Positions 25,401 through 33,859 of a DNA stretch of 64,000 nucleotides are shown piece by piece (positions within the stretch are counted from its first letter, which is position 1; the number at the start of each line of letters is the position of its first letter). The stretch is taken from the NCBI GenBank assembly GCA_963719325.1, contig CAVRBW010000011.1, forward strand, positions 1-64,000, in the 5' to 3' direction. The position numbers were made by a program, and so were the translations under genes. Source of the stretch: DATBLE01 sp963719325. GTDB taxonomy: Bacteria; Actinomycetota; Thermoleophilia; Gaiellales; Gaiellaceae. The notes under the pieces were generated by a model. It had not been told where the DNA came from. It searched no databases and was given only the letters and a program-made list of their open reading frames with translations.

Positions 25401-25887
25401 CGAGCACCCGGAATCGCGGATCGAGCCCGGCCGCGAACGGGTTCTGCTTCAGCAGCCGAAGGCAGAAGCCGTGGATCGTCGAGATCCACGCCCCGTCGAG
25501 GTCGCGCGTCAGGTCGGGCCGGCCCAGCTTGGCGAGCCGTGACCGGATGCGAGTGCGCAGCTCGGCAGCCGCCCGCTCCGTGTAGGTGATCACCAGGATC
25601 GACGCGACGTCGACTCCGGCGTCGACTGCGCGGACGAACCGCTCGACGAGAACCGTTGTCTTGCCGGTCCCCGCTCCCGCCGAGACGAAGACGAGACCGG
25701 GCGTCTCGATCGCGGCGTGCTGCTCCGACGTCGGCGGCCTGACCGCGGGGGAAACAGCCGGTTTCCCCCGCGAACCCCCTTCCCCAGACCCGGTCGCACC
25801 CGAGTGGCCGTTGGTGGCCGCGCCCGCCTTGTCGGTCGCGGCGGCGGAAACCCCAGCCGAGCTCGATCGAGGGGCGCGACGGCTCAT
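22483..25887 (-). CDS. addA: AddA-type UvrD-like helicase-nuclease
   Basis: A 1134-residue superfamily 1 helicase with a C-terminal RecB-type nuclease. Walker A is FVSAGAGTGKTTVLVERFV (about 68-86). The DEFQDTNR box, YVAMTRAIDRL (motif VI) and an ALVADFKSN nuclease core follow. Together with the overlapping upstream partner it forms a two-subunit end-resection enzyme. The first 50 residues are low complexity, and part of them is encoded by a palindrome related to the dispersed repeat of this region. The start at 25887 overlaps the addB stop (ATGA). Confidence 0.9.
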   Translation of the reverse strand: MSRRAPRSSSAGVSAAATDKAGAATNGHSGATGSGEGGSRGKPAVSPAVRPPTSEQHAAIETPGLVFVSAGAGTGKTTVLVERFVRAVDAGVDVASILVITYTERAAAELRTRIRSRLAKLGRPDLTRDLDGAWISTIHGFCLRLLKQNPFAAGLDPRFRVLDESQAAVLRVEAFDQALADFCFGEQPERLALLSTYGSKALRRMLTGVYETLRAAGSPLELSLGDAPSLDERTRELRSVAAACSAAEAARLVELIDRGTTPDVLLELSAYAVKGDEDYEQARLAVEQAALNTVAARDRDLLQELLQSFERSYQAAKDRESALDFEDLQLRARDLLRDDETIRERERLRFRQVCVDEFQDTNRLQCEVIDLVARDELFFVGDEFQSIYRFRHADVEVFKERRERVGDVLPLTSNWRSRPEVLAVVNHLFASAFGDEFQRLVAAGRFPDPAAGPVVELFVTDKASYKGTGVAWRRGEARAVARRVAEIVESGEAEAGEIVLLFAAGTDAETYEEELRAAGLPTYRATGRGYFGQQQVVDLLGYLRLLHNRYDDEALATVLASPFVGVSNDALVLLRRAAPRRPLFTGLEKGLPDGLSERDARLFQAFRQRYGRLAELAGTVGLERLCEQILVEHDYDLAVLAQWDGRRRYANLRKLARLARSFEELRGPDLEGFVRFVLEQDAAGVKELEAVAEEEGAGAVRLLTIHAAKGLEFKVVVVADAGRDRPKPTGEEIICLPDGRFGFKVVDPATGQRRAAFEYDEVRTAEERAEEAERLRLYYVAMTRAIDRLIVAGSIDPDRRDARTPIAWVLDRLELDELTDGEVVRGEARLQLQVDRFTAETEVASEAVGDSAPAQLSLFDAGAPAAAPATVPQLSVLEPVAAPPVERVRRLSYSALALFGRCPYRFYAERLAGMRPVDGSGRVPGQTGLAATEIGDAVHRLLEGVDLDKPAAPPVEQVRGWYPGANDEELERIAGLVAAYCESSLAVRVASLAGAASERPFAFEHDGVLFHGFLDALHVEGGRALVADFKSNVLDGAEPAEVVDSDYRLQRLVYAIACFRAGAEEVEVVYQFLERPEELVSAAFRREELSALEAELSEAIARIQAGEFPPRPSEFACAGCPALDVVCAGPSLAR
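25744..25772. repeat. Diverged palindromic repeat inside the addA coding region
   Basis: CGCGGGGGAAAC (25744-25755) and GTTTCCCCCGCG (25761-25772) form a perfect 12-bp stem with a 5-nt loop. It resembles the cores at 31.4, 47.8, 48.4, 58.4, 58.6 and 61.3 kb, with AAAC in place of AACC. It is translated as part of the AddA low-complexity N-terminus (RGKPAVSPA). Confidence 0.5.
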
Positions 25888-28811
25888 GCTCTTCTCACCC
25901 GGCAGATCGAGCCGAGATCACACCAGGACGGGCACGAGCCCTCGCGCGGATCGTGCCGCACGTCGCCGTCTCGGATCCTGGCGACGATCGACCGGGCACC
26001 CTCCTCCGCTCTCGCGACCTTCCCCCAGAAATCCTCTTCCTCGGCATAGTCGAGCGGCGAGTACCCGGGGACGCCGTCACCGCGCGCGGAGGCCCGGAGC
26101 AACCCTCGGGCCTTGCGGTCACCGGCGAGCGGCCGATACAGCCCACCGAGCGGCTCGACCCCGACGAGGTCGCGCAGCACGAGCATGTACAGCGGAATCT
26201 GCAGACGCAGCTCGCGCTCGATCTCCGCTGCCGAATGCGCCTTCTTCCCCGACTTGTAGTCCCAGACGACGCCGCGCGCCGCGAAGGGATCGAGATCGAT
26301 CCGGTCGATCTTGCCCGAGAGCCGGAACGTCTCGAGGTCGAGCCCGCGCTGCAGCTCGGGTGCGGACCGCTCGGATCCGAACGACACCTCGAACTTGCGC
26401 GGAACGAGCGGAAGCTCGGAGTCGGCTTCGGCCCGGACGAGCCCTTCGAGATCGCGCCAGAGACCCTGCTCCAGCTCCATCCGCTCCAGGTCGGTGAGCT
26501 CTAGGCGAGACTCCGCTCCGCCCGCGATCGCCTCGGAGAGACACTCGCGCATGAACTCGAGGGCTTCGTCGAGTCGCTCCGGCGGGACGCGTTCCGAGTC
26601 GAGCCGCTTCGGCAGCCCGGAGAAGAACTTGAACAGCGCCTGGTGGGCGACCGACCCGCGCATCCGCGCATCGACCTCCACGTCCATCGACTTCGGGTCG
26701 ATCACCCGCTCGACGAACCAGATCGACGAGCACCCGGCGAACGATTCCAGCTCGGTGACGCCGAACATGCTCTTCCCCCGCAGCTGGTCGAGCACCGAGG
26801 GATCGGTCAGACGAATCGGCCGGTTGAACGCCCCGAGTGCGCGGTCGAGCCTGCGGTCCCAGCCGTTCGCGCGGGCGAGAGAATCGGCCGCCGGACGGTC
26901 GGTCGTCGCCAGCCAGGAAAGCGCGCGCAGTCGTTCGCGTTCGCTCGGAGCCGCCTCGATCGGCCAGACCAGCTGTGAGAGCGGCCGCCGCCGCGTCCAG
27001 CGGGAGACGTCGTCGGGTCGAAGAAGCGCGCAGACGTCCTCCCAGAACGGGCTCGCCTGACGCGGTGCGCCGTCGTCGGTCGCGGCCTCCCGAACGAGGT
27101 ACAGGCGCCGCGAGGGCCTCGTGCAGGCCGTGTAGAACAGATACCGGGCACGCGAGACCGGGTCGGCTTTCGTGATCCGTGCGCGACCGTCGAGCCCGCG
27201 ACGCTGCTCCTCGTCCAGGAACGGCGACGGCTGGGTCCGCTGCGGCAGGACGCCCTCCTCAAGGCCGAGCAGGAAGACGACCTCGGCGCGCCTGGTCCGT
27301 GCCCGGAGGAGATCGACGACGGCGACGTCCCCTTCACGGGGTGGACCGGTTCGCACCGGCGCGCGCTCGAGCGAGGCGACGAGCTCCTCGACGGGCAACT
27401 CGCCGCCCAGCTCGAGCCAGCCTTCGAGCTCGTCCGCCAGCGTGAGCGTCGCCTGGTAGGCCCGCAGATCGAGCCGCGCAGCCTCGGCTGCCGGCGGAGC
27501 ATCCAACCCGTACGCAGCTCTGAGCATCGAGGCCGCGAGCTCACGCACGGCCGCCACCGACGACGGCGCAGCTCGGAGCCGGTCGAGGAACGCAAGCGGC
27601 TGCCCGCGCAGCTTCACGGTTTCGGCCTCGACGCGCTCGGGCGAGCGAATGCCCCGGCCGCGCAGCCGGCCCTCCAGAAAGTCCGCGTGCGACCTCGGCA
27701 GTCCCGAATACGGCGAGCGGACGAAGCCGAACAGCTCCCGACGGCCACCCCCGAGCCAGGCGAAGCGCAGGAGCGCGAGCAATGCACGGCCAAACGGCAG
27801 CTGCGGGAGGCGGAGGACGCCGTCGAGCGCGTATGGCACGCCGAGTGGTCCGAACGCGGCCTCCAGCGGGGCGCGGACACGCTCCAGCGACGGGCAGACG
27901 AGCAGGATGTCCTCCGCCGCGGTGCCGCCTCGAATCAGCTGCAGCACCTCGTCGGCGACGAGCTCGAGCGTGGCCCGCGTGCCGGCGGCCTCGAGGAATC
28001 GAATCGCCCCCTCCGAGGAGGGCGCCGCCGGGACGACGTCCTGGAAGAGCGCCCGCTCGAGGTGCGCGAGCGCCGGGTGGGCGATGTCCCCGGACCGCGG
28101 AGCGAGCTCCTCGATCCGGCTGTCCGCCAGCCGAGCAAGATCGGCGGCGGTGCGCTCGAGCGACGCGAATGCCGCGCGGCCGGGTTCGTAGGGCAGCGAG
28201 ACCGTCACGTCGGCACGGCCGGCGAAGGCGTCCAGCAACCCCCACTCCGCGGCCGTGAGGTCCTCGAACCCGTACGCGTAGACCGGCCGGCCGTCCCACG
28301 CCTCGAGCTCGCCCGCGAGCCGGTTCACAGCTTCGCGGCGGCGCAGGTCGCGATCCCAGAGACCGAGCCGGTCGAGCTCCTCTCGGTAGCACCGGTAGAG
28401 CTCGGCGAGATCGCCGTCCAGGTCATCGGGATCGAGCAGCCCGGACTCGAGCTCCGAGATGGCCGTGCCGAGCGCATCGCCGAAGCCTGCGAACCGGGCC
28501 GAGCTTCCGAGCTCCCCGAGTCGCGCCCCCCGCACGACCCGGCGAAGGACGAGCACGCGCTGGGCATCCCCGAGAACCGGCCGCCGGCCGGAACTACCGG
28601 CCGCAAGCTCCTCGAAGACGTCGTCGAACGTCCCGATCGAGCCGCCGAGGAGCGCACCGGCGCGCGTGAGCAGGTCGCGCTCCACGCGCTCGACGTCCGA
28701 TCGGTTCGGCACGATCAAGACAGGCTCGCGCGGGAGATCCGCAAGGTACCGATCCAGGAGCAACGCGACCTTTCCGGCGTTCGCCGGTCCGGCCAGCAAC
28801 GTCAAGGCCAT
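25884..28811 (-). CDS. addB: AddB-type inactivated-helicase/nuclease subunit
   Basis: A 975-residue partner of AddA. The N-terminus has a modified P-loop LLAGPANAGKVALLLDRYL (about 5-23), lacking the usual GKT. The C-terminal PD-(D/E)XK nuclease has RIDLDPFAARGVVWDYKSGKK. Cys residues GCSSIWFVERV and the terminal CPSWCDLGSICR match the four-Cys FeS staple of AddB nucleases. It is the first gene of the addB-addA-nth operon. The start is the ATG at 28811. Confidence 0.88.
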   Translation of the reverse strand: MALTLLAGPANAGKVALLLDRYLADLPREPVLIVPNRSDVERVERDLLTRAGALLGGSIGTFDDVFEELAAGSSGRRPVLGDAQRVLVLRRVVRGARLGELGSSARFAGFGDALGTAISELESGLLDPDDLDGDLAELYRCYREELDRLGLWDRDLRRREAVNRLAGELEAWDGRPVYAYGFEDLTAAEWGLLDAFAGRADVTVSLPYEPGRAAFASLERTAADLARLADSRIEELAPRSGDIAHPALAHLERALFQDVVPAAPSSEGAIRFLEAAGTRATLELVADEVLQLIRGGTAAEDILLVCPSLERVRAPLEAAFGPLGVPYALDGVLRLPQLPFGRALLALLRFAWLGGGRRELFGFVRSPYSGLPRSHADFLEGRLRGRGIRSPERVEAETVKLRGQPLAFLDRLRAAPSSVAAVRELAASMLRAAYGLDAPPAAEAARLDLRAYQATLTLADELEGWLELGGELPVEELVASLERAPVRTGPPREGDVAVVDLLRARTRRAEVVFLLGLEEGVLPQRTQPSPFLDEEQRRGLDGRARITKADPVSRARYLFYTACTRPSRRLYLVREAATDDGAPRQASPFWEDVCALLRPDDVSRWTRRRPLSQLVWPIEAAPSERERLRALSWLATTDRPAADSLARANGWDRRLDRALGAFNRPIRLTDPSVLDQLRGKSMFGVTELESFAGCSSIWFVERVIDPKSMDVEVDARMRGSVAHQALFKFFSGLPKRLDSERVPPERLDEALEFMRECLSEAIAGGAESRLELTDLERMELEQGLWRDLEGLVRAEADSELPLVPRKFEVSFGSERSAPELQRGLDLETFRLSGKIDRIDLDPFAARGVVWDYKSGKKAHSAAEIERELRLQIPLYMLVLRDLVGVEPLGGLYRPLAGDRKARGLLRASARGDGVPGYSPLDYAEEEDFWGKVARAEEGARSIVARIRDGDVRHDPREGSCPSWCDLGSICRVRRA

Positions 28812-28881
28812 CGGCCCATAGTAGTCCTGGCGCTTGACGATTCTCCCCCGCGCGTCCGGGGCGAATCGAGGAACGTGCGAG

Positions 28882-28913
28882 AAAAATCGGGGCGCCGGCG
28901 ACGACGCCCCGAT
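28882..28913 (-). terminator. Intrinsic terminator of the small zinc protein gene
   Basis: On the minus strand ATCGGGGCG pairs with CGCCCCGAT (28886-28913, 10-nt loop), followed by TTTTT. Confidence 0.8.
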
Positions 28914-28931
28914 CGAGAAAGCTAGAAGGTG

Positions 28932-29129
28932 CTAGGCAGCGACGGCCTTCGGCCGCCGGCCGCGACGGGCGGTCGCGCGCCCCGGCATCCCGCCGGCACA
29001 CGAATCGCAGAGGTCGGCCTCCTTCGCGCCGCGGCGGGCGTCCGAAAAGGTCAACCGCATCGTCGCGCCCTTTCCTTCTTCGACTTCTCTCTCGCACTTG
29101 TCACACACAAGGACTGTCTTTCGAGCCAT
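28932..29129 (-). CDS. Small four-Cys zinc-ribbon protein with basic tail
   Basis: A 65-residue protein with two Cys pairs (VCDKCEREV, about 9-12, and LCDSCAGGM, about 41-44) likely binding one zinc. A Lys/Arg-rich C-terminus (ATARRGRRPKAVAA) with an AT-hook-like GRRP follows. This suggests nucleic-acid binding, perhaps a small nucleoid or ribosome-associated protein (inference). A very strong AAGGAGGT lies 5 bases before the ATG and an intrinsic terminator follows the gene, which points to high expression as a single-gene unit. No family name is assigned. Confidence 0.75.
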   Translation of the reverse strand: MARKTVLVCDKCEREVEEGKGATMRLTFSDARRGAKEADLCDSCAGGMPGRATARRGRRPKAVAA

Positions 29130-29242
29130 GAAACCTCCTTCATACTGGCGACTGGATACGTTTTAGCCTAACGCAATCTTCGCCGGAATGCAGAGCGCAT
29201 TCGAGTGATCGGAATTACCCTTGTCGACGTTTCACCGCCTGG

Positions 29243-30313
29243 GTGGCGGGGGACGTCTGCGCCGTGCTGCGATTGCGACGCGCCGACTGTTCCGCGCTCG
29301 GAATTCGCCGGCAACGCCGGGGCCGGGGATTCACGTACATCGACGAGCGCAGCCACGAGCCGATCCGCGATCGCCAGACGTTGGCCCGCATCGATGCGCT
29401 CGTCCTGCCTCCCGGCTGGAATGACGTGTGGATCTGCCCCTACCCGAACGGCCACATCCAGGCGGTCGGAATCGATTCACGTGGGCGTCGTCAATACCGC
29501 TACCACGATCGCTGGCGCGAGCGCCGTGACGCGCAGAAGTTCGACCAGATGCTCGACTTCGCGCGCGCCCTGCCTCGCCTGCGAGAGGCGACGAGTCGTC
29601 ACCTGCGCCGGCGCGAGCCGACGCGCGAGCGGGTGCTCGCGGGCGCCGCCCGCCTGCTCGACCGAGGCTTCTTCCGGATCGGCGGCGAGGAATACGCCCA
29701 CGAGAACGGGACCTACGGCCTCGCCACGATCGAGAAGCGCCACGTCCTGCTCCAGCCTGGAAACGTGCTCGTCTTCGATTACCCGGCGAAGGCCGGAAGG
29801 CGACGACTGGAATCGATCGTCGATCCTCAGGTGTATCGGTTGGTCGTTCAGCTGAAGCGTCGCCGCGGCGGCGGAAACGAGCTGCTCGCATTCAAGGAGC
29901 ACGGCCGCTGGGTCGACGTGCGGTCGTCGGACATCAACTCCTACATCAAGTCCGCTACCGGCGGCGACTTCACTGCAAAAGACTTCCGCACCTGGAGCGC
30001 AACCGTGCTCGCCGCGGTCGCCGTCGCCGTCTCGGGCCCAGCTGCCGGGTCCCGCACGGGACGCAAGCGAGCGATCTCACGAGCGGTCCACGAGGTCGCC
30101 TTCTACCTCGGGAACACACCGGCGGTCTGCCGTGCGTCGTATATCGACCCGCGGGTGTTCGACCGGTTCGACGCCGGCGTAACGATCGCAGAGGCGCTCG
30201 ACGCGCTCGGGGGTGCCGACGTCGGCGAGCCGGCCGTTCAAGGCGACGTCGAGACCGCGGTCGTCGCCCTGCTCGCCGGCGGCCAGTCAGCGGGCTCGCG
30301 GCGGGCCGCCTGA
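29243..30313 (+). CDS. Type IB DNA topoisomerase (poxvirus-like bacterial form)
   Basis: A 356-residue enzyme relaxing supercoils through a 3'-phosphotyrosine. The N-terminal domain has GRGFTYIDERSHEPIRDRQTLARIDALVLPPGWNDVWICPYPNGHIQAVGID. The catalytic domain has KDFRTWSATVLAA with an active-site Arg, VHEVAFYLGNTPAVCRASYIDPRV with the nucleophilic Tyr, and basic residues GRKRA. The exact start is uncertain (GTG 29243 taken). It is divergent from the zinc-ribbon gene. Confidence 0.9.
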   Translation: MAGDVCAVLRLRRADCSALGIRRQRRGRGFTYIDERSHEPIRDRQTLARIDALVLPPGWNDVWICPYPNGHIQAVGIDSRGRRQYRYHDRWRERRDAQKFDQMLDFARALPRLREATSRHLRRREPTRERVLAGAARLLDRGFFRIGGEEYAHENGTYGLATIEKRHVLLQPGNVLVFDYPAKAGRRRLESIVDPQVYRLVVQLKRRRGGGNELLAFKEHGRWVDVRSSDINSYIKSATGGDFTAKDFRTWSATVLAAVAVAVSGPAAGSRTGRKRAISRAVHEVAFYLGNTPAVCRASYIDPRVFDRFDAGVTIAEALDALGGADVGEPAVQGDVETAVVALLAGGQSAGSRRAA

Positions 30314-30325
30314 CAGAATCGGGGT

Positions 30326-31375
30326 ATGGACTCCTCGACGATCGTCGTGCTCGAGGGAGACGAGACCGGACAGGAGCTGCTCGAGGAGGCTCTTCGTGTT
30401 CTCGCGCCGGACGTGATCGGCGTCGAGCTCGAGTTCCCGCGGTACGACCTCTCCCTGGCGAGCCGCCGCAGCACGAAGAACCAGGTCGTCTACGACGCCG
30501 CCGCCGCGATCCGACAGGCGGGCCTGGGGCTGAAGGCGGCGACGATCACGCCGGAGGGTCGCGACGACATCGGCTCGCCCAACAGGATCCTTCGCGAAGA
30601 GATCGGCGGCAAGGTGATCGTCCGGACCGGCCGCAGGATCCCCGGGGTCGTTCCTTTCGGCGGCGTCCACGCGCCGATCTCGGTCGTGCGCATGGCGGTC
30701 GGGGACGCCTACGGCGCGAAGGAGTGGCGGGAGGGCGAAGGCGACGACGAGGTCGCGTTCCGGACCGAGCGCATCGAGCGGCGAATCTGCCATGCGGTGG
30801 CGGAGTTCGCGTTCCGGGAGGCGGAGCGCTCGGGCGCGAAGGTCTTCGGCGGGCCGAAGTACACCGTCAGCCCGAGCTACGAGGGGATGTTGAAGGAGGA
30901 GATGGACGCCGCTTCGGGACGCCACCCGGACGTCCCGTACGACCCGCAGCTGATCGACGCCACGTTCGCGTTGCTGATCGCCTCGACCGGCGACCCGTTG
31001 ATCATTCCGGCGCTGAACCGCGACGGCGACATCCTCTCCGACCTCGTCCTTCCGCTCTTCGGGTCGATCGCCGGCGCCGAGTCGCTCGTCGTGGCCTTCG
31101 GCCGCGACTTCGAGCCGGACGCGGTGATCGCGGAGGCCGCCCACGGAACGGCACCCTCTCTCGCGGGCAAGAACGTCGCCAACCCGATGGCGATGATCCT
31201 CGCCGGCGCCGCCCTGCTCGCCCACGCCCGAGCCGCTGCTCAGGCGTCTCGGGCGATCCGGGACGCTTGCCTGGAGGCGGTCGCCGACGGCGTGCGGACC
31301 GCCGACCTGGGCGGACACGTCGGTACGAGCGAGTTCACCGCCGAGGTGATCCGGAGGGTGCGCTCGAAGCTCTAG
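30326..31375 (+). CDS. Isocitrate/isopropylmalate-type dehydrogenase family protein
   Basis: A 349-residue beta-decarboxylating dehydrogenase. Substrate-loop equivalents are AATITPEGRDDIGSPNRILREEIGGKVIVR, the Arg/Tyr region FGGPKYTV, metal-binding Asp residues in NRDGDILSDL, and the cofactor region AAHGTAPSLAGKNVANPMAMIL. The sequence does not separate isocitrate from 3-isopropylmalate or related substrates. No leu or TCA genes are adjacent. Start ATG 30326, 13 bases after the topoisomerase stop. Confidence 0.85.
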   Translation: MDSSTIVVLEGDETGQELLEEALRVLAPDVIGVELEFPRYDLSLASRRSTKNQVVYDAAAAIRQAGLGLKAATITPEGRDDIGSPNRILREEIGGKVIVRTGRRIPGVVPFGGVHAPISVVRMAVGDAYGAKEWREGEGDDEVAFRTERIERRICHAVAEFAFREAERSGAKVFGGPKYTVSPSYEGMLKEEMDAASGRHPDVPYDPQLIDATFALLIASTGDPLIIPALNRDGDILSDLVLPLFGSIAGAESLVVAFGRDFEPDAVIAEAAHGTAPSLAGKNVANPMAMILAGAALLAHARAAAQASRAIRDACLEAVADGVRTADLGGHVGTSEFTAEVIRRVRSKL

Positions 31376-31383
31376 CCGAGCGA

Positions 31384-32058
31384 TCAGGGACGCGCGCCGA
31401 AGGAGGAGGCTCGTGGGGGAACCACGGGTTCCCCCACGGTGAACGTTGCTCCAATCGCCCCGGACTCCCATGCCTCGAGGAAGGCGAGTGCGACATCCGG
31501 GTCGAACTGGCTTCCAGAACAGCGGTCGACCTCCGCCACCGCGCGCTCCGCCGGGAGCGCCGCGCGATACGGACGGTTGGACGTCATCGCGTCGAACGAG
31601 TCGACGACGGCGAGGATGCGCGCCTCGAACGGAATCTCGGCTCCCGCCCGGCCGCTCGGATAACCGGCACCGTCCCAGCGCTCGTGGTGGTGGAGGACGC
31701 CGGGTATCGCAGGCCGCAGCGTGTCGTCGAGCATGACCAGCCGGGCGCCGGTATCGGGGTGCCGGCGAACCTCTTCCACCTCGGCCTCCGTCAGGGGCCC
31801 CGGTTTGTTCAGGATCGCCTCCGAGACCGCGAGCTTGCCGACGTCGTGCAGGGCCCCGCCGAGACCGAGGGCCGCAAGCCGCGCCTCGTCGAACCCGAGC
31901 CGCAGTCCGATTGCATGGGCCATCCGCGCCACGCGCGTGGAGTGGCCGCGTGTGTACGGATCGCGGGCCTCGATCGCCTCGGAAAGAGCGAGAAGAGCGC
32001 TCACGGGCGCTCGATTCGCCTCGAATGCCCGTATCCCTCTGTTGGGTGATCCCGCCAT
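31384..32058 (-). CDS. HD-GYP domain phosphodiesterase
   Basis: A 224-residue protein from ATG 32058. The HD-GYP domain shows YTRGHSTRVARMA, the metal-binding HDVGK in GGALHDVGKLAV, HPDTGARL, HHHERWDGAGYPSG and SFDAMTSNRPYR. These enzymes hydrolyse cyclic di-GMP. No receiver or sensor domain is attached. The C-terminal residues GEPVVPPRASSFGARP are encoded by the dispersed repeat, so the original C-terminus was probably replaced or extended by the insertion. Confidence 0.9.
   Translation of the reverse strand: MAGSPNRGIRAFEANRAPVSALLALSEAIEARDPYTRGHSTRVARMAHAIGLRLGFDEARLAALGLGGALHDVGKLAVSEAILNKPGPLTEAEVEEVRRHPDTGARLVMLDDTLRPAIPGVLHHHERWDGAGYPSGRAGAEIPFEARILAVVDSFDAMTSNRPYRAALPAERAVAEVDRCSGSQFDPDVALAFLEAWESGAIGATFTVGEPVVPPRASSFGARP
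31391..31438 (+). repeat. Dispersed palindromic repeat, copy A
   Basis: CGTGGGGGAACC (31412-31423) and GGTTCCCCCACG (31427-31438) form a 12-bp stem with loop ACG. The 5' arm CGCGCGCCGAAGGAGGAGGC (31391-31410) is shared with other copies. It lies inside the 3' end of the HD-GYP gene and encodes its last residues. Confidence 0.8.
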
Positions 32059-32127
32059 GCCCCTTCTGGGTGATGGTGGCAGGTGGCTCTGACGGTGCCG
32101 GCTTCGTCGCGCAGTCAGAATGGCCAC

Positions 32128-32724
32128 GTGTTCCAATCGATCGTCGACGCCGTCTCGGGATCCGCCTGGAGCTACGGGATCGTCTTCGGCGTCTCCGCAC
32201 TCGACGCGTTCTTCCCGCTCGTACCGAGCGAGACGACGGTGATCGCCGCCGGCGTACTGGCCGCGAACGGCGACCTGCGCATCGAGCTGATCGTGCCGGC
32301 TGCCGCGATCGGCGCGATTTGCGGGGACAACGTCTCGTTCTGGATCGGTCGCACGCTCGGAGAGCGAATCGCCGGCAAGCTCTTCGCCGGCAACCGGCGC
32401 CGGCACCTCGACCGCGCCCACCGCATGCTCGAGGAACGAGGCGGCTACCTGATCGTGATCGCCCGGTTCATCCCGGGCGGGAGAACCGCAGCAACCTTCG
32501 CGGCGGGCAGCCTGGACTGGCCCTGGCGCCGCTTCATCGTCTTCGACGTCGCAGCCGGCGCGATCTGGGGCTCGTACGCCGGCCTGCTCGGCTACTTCGG
32601 CGGCAAGACGTTCAAGGACAGTCCGTTCAAGGGATTCCTCGTCGCGTTCGGCATCGCGCTGACGATCACGTTCGGCGTCGAGGTGATCCGCTGGCTCCGC
32701 AAGCGAGCGGCTGCGCAACCTTGA
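32128..32724 (+). CDS. DedA-family membrane protein
   Basis: A 198-residue SNARE-associated/VTT protein from GTG 32128 (GTG 32083 is an alternative). Family features are SALDAFFPLVPSETTVIAAGVLA, GDNVSFWIGRTLG, and the charged motif RFIPGGRTAATFAAG with the essential Arg residues, plus several TM segments. DedA proteins help flip undecaprenyl phosphate or lipids and support membrane integrity. The next gene on the same strand is the transhydrogenase alpha subunit, 37 bases away. Confidence 0.9.
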   Translation: MFQSIVDAVSGSAWSYGIVFGVSALDAFFPLVPSETTVIAAGVLAANGDLRIELIVPAAAIGAICGDNVSFWIGRTLGERIAGKLFAGNRRRHLDRAHRMLEERGGYLIVIARFIPGGRTAATFAAGSLDWPWRRFIVFDVAAGAIWGSYAGLLGYFGGKTFKDSPFKGFLVAFGIALTITFGVEVIRWLRKRAAAQP

Positions 32725-32761
32725 CTACGCCGAGGGGCACTCGCTCACTAGAGTTGCGCAC

Positions 32762-33859
32762 GTGAAGATCGGGGTGCCGAAGGAGACCGCCCAGGGGGAG
32801 CGCCGCGTGGCGCTGGTGCCGGAGGTGGTCGCCAAGCTTGTCGAGGCTGGGCACGAGGTCGTCGTCGAACGCGGCGCCGGAAGCGCCGCTTCGTTCGAGG
32901 ACGGAGCATTCGAGGAGGCCGGGGCAACGCTCGTCGACTCCGCCTGGGACGCCGACGCGGTCGTGAAGGTGCAGACCCCGTCCGCCGAAGAGACCGGCCG
33001 GCTCCGTCGCGGCGCCGTCCTGATCGGGTTCCTCCAGCCCTTGACCGACCACGACGGGATCGAGCGACTCACGGCGCAGGGCGTCGTTGCGTTCGCGATG
33101 GAGTCGGTGCCGCGCATCACGCGTGCGCAGTCGATGGACGCGCTCTCCTCCCAGGCGACCGTCGGCGGGTACAAGGCGGTGCTGATCGCAGCCGACCGCC
33201 TCCCCCGCTTCCTCCCCATGCTGACCACCGCCGCCGGCACGGTCCAGCCCGCGAAGGCGCTCGTGCTCGGCGCCGGCGTCGCCGGGCTCCAGGCGATCGC
33301 AACCGCGCGGCGCCTCGGCGCCGTCGTCCACGGCTTCGACGTCCGCCCCGCCGTCAAGGAGCAGGTCGAGTCCCTCGGCGCCAAGTTCCTCGACCTCGGC
33401 GTGCGCGGCGAGGAGACGGCGGGCGGCTATGCGACCGAGCTGACGCCCGAGCAGCAGGCGCAACAGCAGGCAGAGCTGGAGAAGCGCCTGCCCGACTACG
33501 ACATCGTGATCACGACCGCCGCGATCCCGGGCCGTCCGGCGCCGAAGCTGATCCCCGCTGCGGCGGTGAAGGCGATGCGGCCCGGCTCCGTGATCGTCGA
33601 CCTCGCCGCCGAGACCGGTGGGAACTGCGAGCTGACCGAGCCTGGCAAAGAGGTCGTCCGTGACGGCGTCCTGATCGTCGGTCGACTGAATCTGCCGAGC
33701 GAGATGCCCTACCACGCCAGCCAGCTGTACGCGCGCAACGTCCAGGCGCTCCTCACTCACCTCGCGCCCGAAGGCGAGCTCGTTCTCGACTTCGAGGACG
33801 AGATCACCGCGGGCTCGTGCGTGACCCGCAAGGAGAACATGGAAGAGGCTCGCACATGA
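32762..33859 (+). CDS. pntAA: NAD(P) transhydrogenase subunit alpha part 1
   Basis: A 365-residue soluble dI domain binding NAD(H) in the proton-pumping transhydrogenase. Alanine-dehydrogenase-like start MKIGVPKETAQGERRVALVPEVV, RAQSMDALSSQATVGGYKAVL, Rossmann LVLGAGVAGLQAIATARRLGA, and VDLAAETGGNCELT. Start GTG 32762. It overlaps pntAB by ATGA. The three-gene form (PntAA, PntAB, PntB) is complete here. Confidence 0.95.
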   Translation: MKIGVPKETAQGERRVALVPEVVAKLVEAGHEVVVERGAGSAASFEDGAFEEAGATLVDSAWDADAVVKVQTPSAEETGRLRRGAVLIGFLQPLTDHDGIERLTAQGVVAFAMESVPRITRAQSMDALSSQATVGGYKAVLIAADRLPRFLPMLTTAAGTVQPAKALVLGAGVAGLQAIATARRLGAVVHGFDVRPAVKEQVESLGAKFLDLGVRGEETAGGYATELTPEQQAQQQAELEKRLPDYDIVITTAAIPGRPAPKLIPAAAVKAMRPGSVIVDLAAETGGNCELTEPGKEVVRDGVLIVGRLNLPSEMPYHASQLYARNVQALLTHLAPEGELVLDFEDEITAGSCVTRKENMEEART

